Positions 1 to 10,161 of a stretch of DNA of 64,000 nt are shown piece after piece. The number at the start of each line of letters is the position of its first letter. Within the stretch, counting starts at the first letter, position 1. The notes under the pieces are model-generated. The model did not search any database and was not told where the DNA came from. It was given only the letters and a program-made list of their open reading frames with translations. Source of the stretch: Trissonchulus latispiculum (lineage: Eukaryota > Nematoda > Enoplea > Enoplida > Ironidae); contig JASAND010015582.1 in the NCBI GenBank assembly GCA_030248195.1, forward strand, positions 1-64,000, in the 5' to 3' direction. The position numbers and the translations under genes were made by a program.

Positions 1-9
1 GATTCAGGC

Positions 10-309
10 TCAGATAATGTGGTCAAAGAACTGGAAATCGTTGGATCCAGAGTAGGGGCATTGCTTTTCCGAGCATTCCCCAATGCCCAGCCACTCTTCT
101 TTTTTCTCAGATCCGCTGTCGTGGCAGAACTGGACCGGGGGCGCATCCTCTGCACCGATTCCCGGTCGTCGAACGACCCAGAATTCATTCTCGACGTGGA
201 AGGCAGACATCCCATGCAGTCCAAATGGGAGTCTCCACGATGTCCAGTCACCGAATAGGGTTGGTGACGTAGGCTTGTGCGCTTTTGATCCATATTGAGT
301 TGCACTCAC
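10..309 (-). CDS. Unidentified exon-like open frame, possibly a thrombospondin type-1-like tail
   Basis: I do not recognise this gene. The minus-strand frame is open for about 100 codons and ends in TGA at 10-12. It is clearly more GC-rich than the flanking AT-rich DNA, as are the confirmed exons of this window. The peptide has GDWTSW near its start, then RRPGIG, a single Cys after PPVQF, and CSEKQCPYSG near its end. W-x-x-W followed by a closing C-x(4)-CP faintly resembles a thrombospondin type-1 repeat, but the usual CSVTCG core is absent, so this is only a hint. The leftmost in-frame start is GTG, not ATG, so this is more likely part of a spliced gene. A possible phase-0 acceptor lies just before CCT ACG TCA near 270. 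The gene would lie tail-to-head downstream of SNRK on the same strand. It could also be a chance frame or a transposon remnant. Confidence 0.35.
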   Translation of the reverse strand: MSATQYGSKAHKPTSPTLFGDWTSWRLPFGLHGMSAFHVENEFWVVRRPGIGAEDAPPVQFCHDSGSEKKEEWLGIGECSEKQCPYSGSNDFQFFDHII

Positions 310-2257
310 TTCTTAGCTCTAAAAGTTCTTTTTGTAAAAGACAATTAAGCACAACTCAAAAATATTCCTAGGTACCCCAGAAAAATGCAAATGTATACGT
401 ATATAAAAAATTGTACAAAATACAATAAATATTGGTGTAAATTGGAGCAGATGACTGCTATTTTTGGCCTGAAAAAGAAACAATTACCAAAATTAACCTA
501 AAATGAATGCGATTAGACAAGCAAAAATCACAAACACAAATAGAATTGTCACAATAAAATTATTTGTTAATTAGGTACGAACTTTGGGAAAAATTCCTAG
601 CTGAAATCCCAAAAATAGCCCTAAAATTAGCTCACCCCAAAAATAAATGCTATATTAGAGCCTATATTGGAGGAGAAGCAGGTACACAATTATACACGTA
701 TACAAATCACGCAGACCCTAGGAAAAAATTTCTGATTTTTAAACCTAGGGGGAGGGGTTTACCTATCTAAGAAAAATTGGAAAAACTCGTGCGCGGAACG
801 CGAAGAACTACGGGGGGAACCCCAACGAAACTAAAACAAAACTTGACAAAAATTTGAAAAAAATTTACGAAGGGGTTCAGGCAAGAAATCCCTGAGCATC
901 CTGGCAGCCTAATGTAGCGGGGCTAGTAGGTTTTCCTACGTACTAACACCGTTACCACGCCCTGACGTAGCGGACGCGGAGACCGTGGCACAGATGGATA
1001 ACAGACCGACTACAGGAGACGGTCGGGACAGCCTCGCCAGGTAATATACGCAGTAGATAATCCGATCCTAAGGGCGAGATGACTCGCACTCTCACTCACT
1101 CAGAATTGAACTACCTACCTAGCAGGAGCTCAGTAAGACTCAGCCTAACTAAATACACTTTAATAGAGAACAGTAACAACAAGTTATAGTTATAACAACG
1201 CAATAATAATACAGGGATGAACCCTCAGACAAACACAAACAAACACACAATATAATTGACTTACAGTTGTAGGGCTGACGGGGGTCAGCCAACGTACCAA
1301 TTGCTCTGGGGAGAGCTGAGGGAGACACAGAATATGTACACAATAAAGGGGGAGAAATGGTAGAGTAAACACAAGCGCACACGTCGAAAGAATAACACAG
1401 ACTGGCTAGACTAGCCTGTCAACAGGACTAGTCTAGACAGCACGTGATGATTGCTGTGTGATTACGAAACGTAATCACGTGACTAACTGGCGTAGCCACA
1501 CAGCAGTAACAGATAGGTTGACGATGTGTCAGCCCTATCCGTTACAGGGGTAACATAAAAAGGATCCCGGGATATTTCTGTGTAGAACAGATCATCTGCT
1601 AGGTGGCAACCGTCTGGCTGGCGTACTAAATGCTCCACAATCGCTGGAAAAAATTTGGACGTTTTTGTAAAAACTTCATTTTTTATGACAACAGCCTACA
1701 TGATAGCAATTATAAGATTGCCATATCTCCGGACCGATAACTGGTCTGTGTGAGATCTTCAGATCAACACCCTCGGCTTAATTTTACGGCTTGTGTAGCT
1801 CAAGAAATAATAGATTATTTGATTTCTTCATAAATGACATGTTTTCGACGCCAAAATAACAACAATGGATATACTGTATCTCACCAAAGAGAAAAGCTAG
1901 GAAGATGCTTTCAAAAGCAAAAATATAGAGCTCAATGTGATTTTTGCTCAATGAATATAGTCATTTTTTATGTCAGGAATTGCCAGAACTTGGCAAAAAC
2001 TGTCCTGAACGGAAATCCCGAATTTTTGGAGCGGGATTGCGCGGAGAGTGTTACAGCGCTAAAAGAACTTATTTTGGAAAGTTTCATCAGGCATTTTTCA
2101 GTTACATACAGCACAGTTGTAAAATGGATGCGCTAGTACTCAAAAGCACAAAATTAATAAAAATTAAACACTTCCTGCCTAATTTGTACTGGAAAACATG
2201 GTAACTACTCCAAAACATTACAAAAAACTCATATTATAATTGAGGGAAACTGAATTT
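310..2257. other. Anonymous non-coding DNA
   Basis: No gene is recognisable. The stretch is AT-rich, with a more balanced block at about 780-1110 and another at about 1380-1570. The second contains a short palindromic run around ACTAGTCTAGAC and an inverted pair around CACGTGATGATTGCTGTGTG. Both blocks look like old repeat fragments, but no paired ends or target duplications were found. Short open frames here (for example 1834-2136) show no family resemblance. Confidence 0.5.
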
Positions 2258-2368
2258 TTTGCGGGTACCTAGTGTCCTACGGGCCGCGGGTAGCGGGACG
2301 GGGCGGGTTCCACTTTGCGGGTAGTGGGGCAGGTAGCGGGCCGAAATTGGTACCCGCTTACAACTCTG
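2258..2368. repeat. Truncated copy of the GCGGGCC-rich hAT-like family
   Basis: The block is made of reiterated GCGGG/GGGCCG motifs and ends in TACAACTCTG. This matches the terminus of the intact element at 33396-34839 (CAGAGTTGGACGCGGG, read in reverse). Only one end is present, so this is a fragment. Confidence 0.6.
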
Positions 2369-2902
2369 TTCTAGACACCCGATCCTAAAGTTATTTATCC
2401 TATGCAATTTTAGAATATATACGTAAAATTTGCAATATAGATTCCAGCGGATTTCAGTGAAGCCAAGAATTCTCGGAATAGCCGGGATGGTCTGTTAAGT
2501 GTACGGACACTATTCTGATAGTGTGCATCTTAAAATGCAAAAAAACTAAATGAAGCCACATCACTTGGCATATTACCCTATAATATAAGACATGTGACAT
2601 GTGATTTTTGGGGCATACAGAAAAAATTAGTTTTGCCCTAGTGCTGCAGAAAAATCGAAACAAACCGGAATTGAATTTGGCAATCCCTCGGAGGTAAAAT
2701 TTTGGGGATGGGTCCCTCAGAAACTCACGCTTCACACACAGATATGATGATGATTGACGATGCATGATATCCGCACAGATCATAAATTTTTATTCCACTG
2801 TTTTAATTTCCATTCTGTTATTGAGATGACAAATGAGACAATTAGCGGAAATTAAAAGTACAGCAACAACTGCTAACGTTTCGCACCAAAAACAGTTTCC
2901 AG

Positions 2903-3166
2903 TCTAAAGTGAGTTTCTTAACTGCAAAAACTGATTTTGTGACTATAGCATTCAATGCCTGCTGTGGAAACAACTGCATAAGCTTCCCTGATCTTAATGC
3001 AATGATCGGGCTGGAATGCTGTAACAACACGCCGATGAGCTACTTTGAGTTTATCTGCTGTAATGGTGTCGTTCATGGAAGGCGAAATGGAGACAAGTAC
3101 TACGACAGATGCTGCGGGGACCAACCGTATACTTATTCAGAAACCTGCTGTAAAAATAAAGTACAC
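2903..3166 (+). CDS. Galaxin-like protein, internal exon with Cys-Cys repeats
   Basis: The reading frame carries di-cysteine motifs at the spacing typical of galaxin: NACCGNN, LECCNNTP, ICCNGV, DRCCGDQPY, ETCCKNK. Galaxins are secreted extracellular-matrix proteins first described from coral skeleton. The fold of the CC repeats is not well established, so the role here is inferred as matrix or cell-surface. The 5' border is uncertain. CAG/TCT at 2903 keeps phase 0, but TATAG/CA just before FNACC (about 2950) or CAG/CAA at 2864 also fit. The 3' border is either AAA/GTACAC (exon end 3160) or CAC/GTAGAA (exon end 3166); the latter gives better CC spacing to the next exon. The frame runs on to a stop near 3293 without further CC pairs, so the downstream part is probably intron. 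No signal peptide exon was found upstream. Confidence 0.72.
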
Positions 3167-3424
3167 GTAGAACTTGTTTATTGCATGGCTTGCCGCTTAA
3201 ACTTGTGGTTCGTAGGGATAGGATTCTTATTTCCAAATGTAGACTGTAAACTGAATGGTCAAGAACTGTGTAGTCGTGCTCAACATGACTTATAATTAAA
3301 TATTCACGTTCAGCATAAAACGTAAACTGCGTCAGTCTGTCTAGTTCTGAGGTTTTGCTTTGATTCATTCGTGGTTTTGCTTCTTTCTATAGGTTCACTG
3401 ACATACGGCCGAGCTTGGGGACGG

Positions 3425-4501
3425 GTTCTGTGCATCTCCTGGGGACCCAACAAAATTTAATCCTTAATGACTTTTAATGACTCGTTAAGTGGCTCCCTGC
3501 TGGGTTGAGTTGGACTCTCTTAACAATAGGGAAGGTCAATTCAATGACAAATTTAACTCTGCTTATTTAGGTCCCCACACCAGCACAAATTTTACCGTAA
3601 TCTATAAGCAAAGTTAATGCTACGTACGTAGGGAAGAATAATTCTTGATAGTTTCCTTCCATTGACTGTTAAATATTAAGCAAAGGTGCAATTTTAAGAA
3701 GAGGATCTTTTGCGCTTTCGCCCCAACTTTTGATTCTTTGACCAATAACTTTGAAATTTGGTGTGGGTGCATATTGGAGGCTGATGAATTCAAAAATTCA
3801 AAAATTAAATTTTTAAAAACCTAAAAAATTTAAAATTTTAGTTTGGTAAGGGGAACCAAAAAATTTTTCGAAAAATATTTTGCTGAAAACTTGCATACTG
3901 GGGTTTTCTGGGGCGCTGAGCACGAATCTGAAGTCCGTTTTTCGTTTCAGCTTTTCGTTAGCTCAGTATAACCAAAAGTTGTAAGCTTAATATGTAGGCT
4001 TATACTGAGCTAACGAAAAGCTAAAACGAAAAACGGATTTCAGATTCGTGCACAGCGCCCCAGAAGACCCTTATGTGCAAGTTTTCAGCAAAAGTCTTTT
4101 GAAAAATTTTTGGTTCCCCTTAGTGCCCCCTTACCAACCAAAAATTTAAAATTAAAAATTTTTTTAATTTTTGAATTCATAAGCCTCTAGTGTGCACACA
4201 GACCAAATTTCAAAGTTAATGGTCAAAAAAATCAAAAGTTATGGCTGTGGGGGGAAGCGCAAGAGACCCCAGGGAAAAAATTATTCATCACTACGTAGCA
4301 TTAACTTTATCTGTAGATTACGGTAACATTTGTGCTGTGTGGGGACCTAAACATATATATAGGCAGAGTTCAATTTGACCTTGAATTGACCTTCTCTGTT
4401 GTTAAGACTGTCCAACTTAACTCAGCAGGCAGCCACTTAACACTGGAAGAAGAGTCATTAAGGATTAAATTTTGTTGGGTCCCCACGAGAGGCACAGAGT
4501 T
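3425..4501. repeat. 1.08-kb near-complete palindrome (foldback element) in a galaxin-like intron
   Basis: The left arm (from CTGTGCATCTCCTGGGGACC) reappears inverted at the right end (GGTCCCCACGAGAGGCACAG). The match continues inward with small differences, including TTTAGGTCCCCACA, GTTAATGCTACGTA and TTTTCGTTAGCTCAGTAT, to a centre near 3975. Each arm is about 520 bp and the central spacer is very short. No open frame is visible. The ends are GGGGACCC-like. I did not find a convincing target duplication. Confidence 0.85.
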
Positions 4502-4843
4502 TCATAAAACCATTGAAAGGGATATTCGATAGGAAATTCTGGAGAGAGCTCACAACCACAGTGCGCGAATTTGCATAGCTTATCGCAAGACATCATTAAT
4601 TGTTACGAAAACGTCCAATTGTCAAATTTTATTCTTTTCCGGCCGTTCTTGGTTACCAGTTGGTCATTTCTGCATACTTTTGACCTTGTGTAGTGTTGTT
4701 CACCTGCCCAATTTTTCGTGAACCGTTAACAAGCCAGCCGGTTTGGATAAGGCCGATGATGCACAATACTAAGCCTGTACTTGGGAGGGCCCACCGTTAC
4801 CCAGCATTACAGATCATAGTTATCTTTATCTCTTTGAATATAG

Positions 4844-5020
4844 ATCTTTCCTGTGCAAGCTCAATCCTGTTGTGGTGAAACTCCTTTTGATGTTTACGAT
4901 AGAACGAAAATTTGTTGTGGAGGAACTATACATGATATTGACAAGCAAATGAAGACCCCTGCTTGCTGTGGAAGCACAATATACGACGCTTCAGGGCATT
5001 TATTTTGCTGTGGAGGGCAG
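4844..5020 (+). CDS. Galaxin-like protein, internal exon
   Basis: A strong acceptor (a T-rich tract from 4821, then ATATAG) opens the exon in phase 0 with IFPVQAQSCCGETPFD. The exon closes at CAG/GTATAT, also phase 0, giving 59 codons. Motifs are SCCGETPFDVYD, ICCGGTIHDID, ACCGSTIYDA and FCCGGQ, which is the classic galaxin alternation of CCGG-x-x-Y/H-D blocks 12-15 residues apart. Joined to the next exon it reads CCGGQVYERDVYNACC, exactly the expected spacing, so the exon pair is well supported. Its donor is only 10 bases before the target duplication of a hAT-like insertion (5039-7643) that fills the following intron. Confidence 0.87.
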
Positions 5021-5629
5021 GTATATATGTGTATAGACCAGTGATGGAACCGGGTCACTTAGGCTTGACCCGGTGACCCGGTTGAGCCCTGACCCGGTGA
5101 CCCGGTTTTCCAAAAAATGCCAAAAGTTGCAAAAAATTTTCGATTTTGCCTAAGAACGCAAAATTTTAGGCGTCCATGTTCCATAACCACTTTGAAAAAT
5201 AACTGCGACATACGTATGCTTGCTCTAGGTTTTCTTGAAATGCGTTTAATAGTATAGCTGTGGCATTGTCTAAATTTATGCAGAAATTAGTTGCAAAATC
5301 AATAATTTATCCGTCTGCGAAGTTTTGCAGGTCTAATATGAGAACTTGTCTAACAAGCAATATTTTGTGCAAAAGGTTAAAAGTGTTCGCTGGACGGACA
5401 TTTTCAGTAATTGTAAACCTGCTGCGCAGCTAATTATTTTATAAGGAGCTCTCACTTGCTTACTACAGAAAATATACGTGCAAAACATTGTCTGAACATT
5501 TTTTAAAGCTTGAGGAATTTACTTTTATATCGCCAGAAAACCTGAAAGAATTCAGCATTACATGTTAGCAGTTCTTTCGGTCAGATCATGCATATGAGAA
5601 ATTGTTGGTGAGCTGTTAAAAAGATTGTA

Positions 5630-5780
5630 TTGCGTTAGGGCGCCTGTTGCGTTAGGGCGCCCCTATGGTGCGTTAGGGCGCTTTTTTCAATTTTTGGACA
5701 CGGTGCGTTAGGGCGCCCAATGTGTGCGTTAGGGCGCCCAGTGTGTGCGTTAGGGCGCCCAGTCTATGCGTTATGAGGCG
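5630..5780. repeat. Left array of GCGTTAGGGCGCC repeats
   Basis: Six clear copies and one degenerate copy of TGCGTTAGGGCGCC occur with spacers of about 4-20 bases. The same motif appears inverted at 7025-7160. Confidence 0.9.
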
Positions 5781-7024
5781 ACTATTCCAATAGGAAACAA
5801 CCGAGTCTGTTTCTTTCATAGTACTTAATATACAGTTTAAAGTACAAATAGATGGGAACAATTAGTGAAATCTTAGAAATCTTAAATAACTAAACTAACT
5901 TTAAATCAGTAATCAATGTAAATGAATTGAAAATTATTTTTATTCCTGCTGGAGCAGGAATGTATAAAAAGGAAACTTGTATGTTCAGTGCACTGTGAGT
6001 CATTTCTCTATTGAGAAGCCCTCCCTATCTTCAACACAGGGCTAGCTTAGGTCAGATTTTTTGCATTCGGATTATGCAAATTAGGTTTTGGAGCCTTTTT
6101 AAGCGGCAGAACTGAGAGCCTTCCCGCAGTCTTCGGTTGTCAGCAATCTAAACGATTGCAGATTTTTGAGCACCAATGTAGCTTAGGAGCTACCATGGTG
6201 CAAGGCAATTTGATAAGGTTCTTGCTTGCGCTGGACCTCAGCCCAATAATGGCATGGCAAGCTTAGGCCTGACTCCCTGATGACAATAGAGTTCACTAAG
6301 AATTGGGGAAAATTAAGCAGCGGAGTGAAATGTAATAGAAATTTTGTGCACAAAAATTTTGTTTCCTTTTTATTTGTAAGAAGTACGTTTATCAGCTGTA
6401 GTGCTGAACCCGATGATGTTAATTAATTGTACTGTGCTATGCTGAGGAAAGTCTGGTCTGATAAGAAAGCAATAACATTTAGTGAGACATTTTAAATGAT
6501 CACAGTAGTTCAATATCAGCGGAAATCAAGGTAATTCCAGTGAAATTGTAAACCAAATCTGCAACTTCCAACGCTTAAAAGACCTTCCGACAAAGACTAT
6601 TCTGCAATTGAATAAAAACAGGTCTACAAAGGAATTCTGCCCCTTTTGGGGCCTACTTGTTATTTCTGAGTTTTTGTAAAACAATCACAATTATCCTGTT
6701 CCAAGTTATATCCAAACAATCAAGTCAAATTCAAAATTTAAGATGTCATGAATTTTCATGTTTCCATAAACGTATCATATTTTTGGCGCGTAAACAAAGA
6801 TTTTGTTTTGACACTCCACTAAACAGACATATTTTAATTAATTAAAACTAATTTGTGCTTTCAAATTTCAGCAGTAAAATTTTCGTTTTAGGGGAACAGA
6901 CTATACAATACATATATTCATTAATGCGGACCCCTTTATTTATACCTTTAAACTGTGCATTACGTTAACACTTTCATAATAGACCTTCATTCACAATAAT
7001 ACTTTATTATCGTGAAAACAATCA

Positions 7025-7160
7025 GGCGCCCTAACGCACTCTACAGGCGCCCTAACGCACATACTGGGCGCCCTAACGCAACAGGCGCACTAACGCTCCA
7101 TTTGAGCGCCCTAACGCACCAAAATTAAAATGACCTAAGTTCACGGGCGCCCTAACGCAA
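7025..7160. repeat. Right, inverted array of GGCGCCCTAACGC repeats
   Basis: Six copies of GGCGCCCTAACGCA (one with GCGCACTAACGC) form the inverted counterpart of the array at 5630-5780. The outermost units of the two arrays both read TTGCGTTAGGGCGCC from outside in. Inverted arrays of short direct repeats flanking a unique core resemble foldback-type transposon ends. Confidence 0.9.
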
Positions 7161-7813
7161 CTTTACCGTTAAAAAGCTTAATCTTAAATATGAGTCATCA
7201 ATCAGAGCAGAGAATAGACTTTGCGATTTTGGAATTGCCATTAATACATGAGCAAACACACATGCATAATTTCTACATGAATCGGAAAAAGAAGTTCTTT
7301 GGAATGAAAGACAAAATTTCACACGCAAATCATATAAGCCCTATCTTAAACCATTATTCACACGCATTTACGGCGAGGAATATCTTTAGCAAGCAAAATG
7401 CATGCGAGGGGCCCGGGCCGAGCAAACATAAGAGACCTGCTGCGCTGAGGCGCAGCAGGAAAAATACGGAGTAGTTTAAAAATTTGGTTTTCATTACGTA
7501 GTGAGTTAAATTAAATTAAATTGTTCATTTACCTTTAACGTTTACCTTGGTTGCGAAAATAAACTTCAAACCATATTGTCTTGACCCGGTCCAAAAAGTG
7601 ACCCGAACTGACCCGGTGACCCGGGGACCCGGTTCCATCGCTGGTATAGTCTATCCTAGCTTTAAAGTCAGCAAACATAGAACTATGGAAATATGCAAAG
7701 CAAGCAAAAGCTGATTTCTGTGGATAAGAAAACGATGACTGCATGTTTCTACAAATCATATTCATACAGAAAGTAACTTAGGGCACAGTGTTTTCAAGTA
7801 AAATTTATTTCAG

Positions 7814-8083
7814 GTCTACGAAAGAGACGTTTACAATGCCTGCTGTATTAAATATCGTGCCAACGTCTCCGATCCGATAGAAGCGGAAGGATACGATATG
7901 CACACACAGCAATGCTGTGACGGTATACAGAACAAGACATATTACGACGCATGCTGTTATGTCTATGATGCCAAGAAACCACAAACAGTTCAACCAAGCC
8001 CCGTTCCCTACAGATCCGATATTCAGTGTTGCGATTTTGAAGGAGTGAAGAATAAGAATTCAAATGGAGACTGTCCTCCGTAA
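7814..8083 (+). CDS. Galaxin-like protein, last exon
   Basis: The acceptor TTTATTTCAG opens the exon in phase 0 and TAA at 8081-8083 ends it, giving 89 residues plus stop. The peptide begins VYERDVYNACCIKYR and carries further di-cysteine motifs (TQQCCDGI, DACCYVYDA, IQCCDFEGV) and a final Cys before PP. The last third is less regular: after DACC comes a Pro/Gln-rich linker (KKPQTVQPSPVPY), then one more CC motif. Galaxin ends differ between species, so this tail cannot be assigned to an orthologue. A variant polyadenylation signal ATTAAA lies shortly after the stop (about 8119). Without the transposon in front of it, the intron would be only about 190 bp. Confidence 0.83.
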   Translation, partial: VYERDVYNACCIKYRANVSDPIEAEGYDMHTQQCCDGIQNKTYYDACCYVYDAKKPQTVQPSPVPYRSDIQCCDFEGVKNKNSNGDCPP

Positions 8084-9409
8084 CTGCTCAACTTATTTGT
8101 TTTGTTCTACAAGCACTAATTAAAAATTCATCAAGAATGTGACAATAAGCAGGCTTTCTGTTGTCAGCTGCTATAAAATTGGAGGCAGACAATATTTAGC
8201 AAAACACTTACATTTGGCAATTCGCGACAAGGCGAGGCGAGACGAGGTGGCGAGCAAGGCAAGTGTTAGTGAGTTTCTAGAAATTTTCAAAGTTAGATAA
8301 AGTCGGTTTATGCACAACTCTGACTTACAAAAATGCCACCGAAGAAATGTTTCGTTATGCTCGGAACTAACCATTCACTGCAAATTTTCGCATATAGATA
8401 TTAGCACAGTACACAAATAGAGTTTCAACTTGCATACACAGAATCCCTGCTGCTGCTTGGGAGGAGATCAAACTTTTGTCGCCGCGTTAGCGTTTTGCCT
8501 CAAAATACGCCATTTTTTCAAACTTTCGAATATAATAATCCATAAATCGAGTGAAATTAGAGATATTTCAACCAAATTCTGTATGTCAAGTTGCACATGT
8601 ATATGAAAAGAAGGTGTGCTAAATTTCACCGCAGTTGCTGCTGATGTTAAACTGTGGATGCATGCCTCAGTTCGATGACGAATTTTCTAATTTTCCAAAT
8701 TTTATACTAAATTTAAGCTGTCGATCTCCTGAACATTTTTTATTGTACCAAGTTTCTACAAAGTAGTACGCGAAAATAAGAGCGCGTTAAAGTTTGATGT
8801 AAATAACAGTCGGGATGAGCTTGATCAAATCTTTCAAGCACCGTTACTTGCTAGCTACTTGGCGTATTATATATTGGCATTTGTACAGCAATACATAGGC
8901 CTAGATGGGTGCTTTAATTTAATGTATTGGCTAGGTCCTAGTCCTTTGTCATCCTTTATGTGTACACGACTTCGAAACGCTCAGAAGCATGCTGGCTACG
9001 GCGTAAATACTAAATTGTATTGATTTGAACTGAAATATCAATTTGGACACATATGGGGGTATATTTTACCCGAAAATGAGCGAAATCAGTGACTATCTAC
9101 TTGGTGCCCGGCGACCCTTCCCCTTTAAGACTGAAAAATACGTGGACGTATTACTAAGAGAATTACGTATGCATATTGCTGTCAGTTTTAGTTTAGGACA
9201 CGTGAGCATCTTTCGTCTGCTAGTTAGTGATCGTCTGGCTGCAAAAACTAGTTACTGTAATTATAATGTAAAGAAATCAATTTTTTAAAAATTCCCAAAT
9301 TTCGATCGTTTTTCTTAAAAAATTAAGAAATTTCAGCAAAAAAATCCGGCGAAGCCATATGCTTGTACCTTGGCAGGGCTTCGGGGGAGGAGGCTTGGAC
9401 CCTCCCAAA
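8084..9409. other. Intergenic, probable galaxin-like 3' UTR then anonymous AT-rich DNA
   Basis: The first few hundred bases may be 3' UTR. From about 9290 to 9410 there is a fragment containing CCGGCGAAGCC and TTCGGGGGAGGAGG, resembling the hairpin-bearing repeats seen elsewhere. No gene is seen. Confidence 0.4.
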
Positions 9410-9417
9410 CCCCCATG

Positions 9418-9847
9418 CAGTGTTGTTTCAGTAGCCCATTTTAGTTTCAGTTTCAGTTTTAGTCGGCAGTCAGAAATAATTTCAGTTTCAGTCGGCGGAC
9501 TAAAATAGTTTCAGTTTCAGTCAGTAATGTAAAATAATTTGTTTTAGTTTCAGTAGGAGTTTGTTTCCTTTCAGTTTACTATAAAAAGAATGGTTTCCAG
9601 CCTTCTGAGTTATCATAAAGAACAATTTAATATTTTTTCGACATCCCCTGCAGCTATACTAACAGAAGCTAAAAACCTTCAAAATTCCAAGTTTTAAGGA
9701 AAGACTGAAACCTGTTTCAGTTCGAGTTTCAATTTTTTACCCAAATTAGTTTCAGTTTCAGACGGCAGCCTAAAAAGTTTCAATTTCACTTTCAGATTCA
9801 TTTTTCTTCCCAAAATAATTTCAGTTTCAGTGACTGAAACATCACTA
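9418..9847. mobile_element. hAT-like MITE with TTTCAGT-rich termini
   Basis: The ends are CAGTGTTGTTTCAGTAG and, inverted, ACTGAAACATCACTA. They are flanked by 8-bp duplications CCCCCATG (9410-9417) and CCCCCGTG (9848-9855). Interior subterminal regions are reiterated TTTCAGT. It is 430 bp and non-coding. Confidence 0.85.
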
Positions 9848-10016
9848 CCCCCGTGTTACCCTATGTTTCTACTATTTGTTTTCTAATTAAATCTTATACA
9901 ATAAGCTATTGTTGTTTAAATTACTAGTTTGAGTTAGATACCCAGCCAGTAATCAGCCCAGCGTTGATCGCCGGTTACATATGTAAGTTTTCGACTGAAA
10001 TTTCTAGACTGTATAA

Positions 10017-10161
10017 AGGTTAACTTAACATAAAGCAAAGCAAACTTGATTTTATAATTTTTCGCACATTGGATGTAAGGTAATGTGCTAGATTAAAGGT
10101 TAACATAAAACAAACTTGCTTTAACTGATAATTTTTGGCACATTGGATGTAAGGTAATGTG
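10017..10161. repeat. Two-copy tandem repeat of about 75 bp
   Basis: Two successive blocks share AAAGGTTAAC, CAAACTTG, ATAATTTTT and CACATTGGATGTAAGGTAAT, with a few small indels. Confidence 0.8.

Larger units (their letters stand above)
5348..7474. mobile_element. Insertion nested in the 5039-7643 element; Helentron-like candidate
   Basis: Comparison with the empty site in the related copy at 43105-43775 defines an insert placed between two T residues (context GAACT/T). About 10 bases inside its right end is a perfect GC hairpin, CCTGCTGCG-CTGAGG-CGCAGCAGG (7435-7460). A related half-motif, CCTGCTGCGCAGC, lies near the left end (about 5420). It contains the inverted GCGTTAGGGCGCC arrays. 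TT insertion, a terminal hairpin and internal short repeats recall non-autonomous Helentron elements, but no canonical end sequence was confirmed. No protein frame was recognised. Confidence 0.5.
5039..7643. mobile_element. hAT-like non-autonomous element with GGGTCAC-repeat termini, interrupted by a 2.1-kb insertion
   Basis: The ends are CAGTGATGGAACCGGGTCAC and, inverted, GACCCGGTTCCATCGCTG. Flanking 8-bp duplications are GTATAGAC (5031-5038) and GTATAGTC (7644-7651), one mismatch. Both ends carry reiterated GACCCGGTGACCCGG. A second, shorter copy of the family is at 43105-43775 in the opposite orientation. Alignment by eye shows this copy is continuous with it up to about 5347 and again from about 7475. 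No transposase frame is visible. Eight-bp duplications and CA-G ends place it with hAT (inference). Confidence 0.85.

Noticed and set aside
780..1570. LTR retrotransposon or SINE at the left end
   Set aside because: Composition suggests a repeat, but no paired ends, primer-binding site, B box or target duplication was found.
5630..7160. Regularly spaced short repeats resembling a CRISPR array
   Set aside because: Spacers are irregular (about 4-20 bases), the two arrays are inverted relative to each other, and the context is an animal intron.
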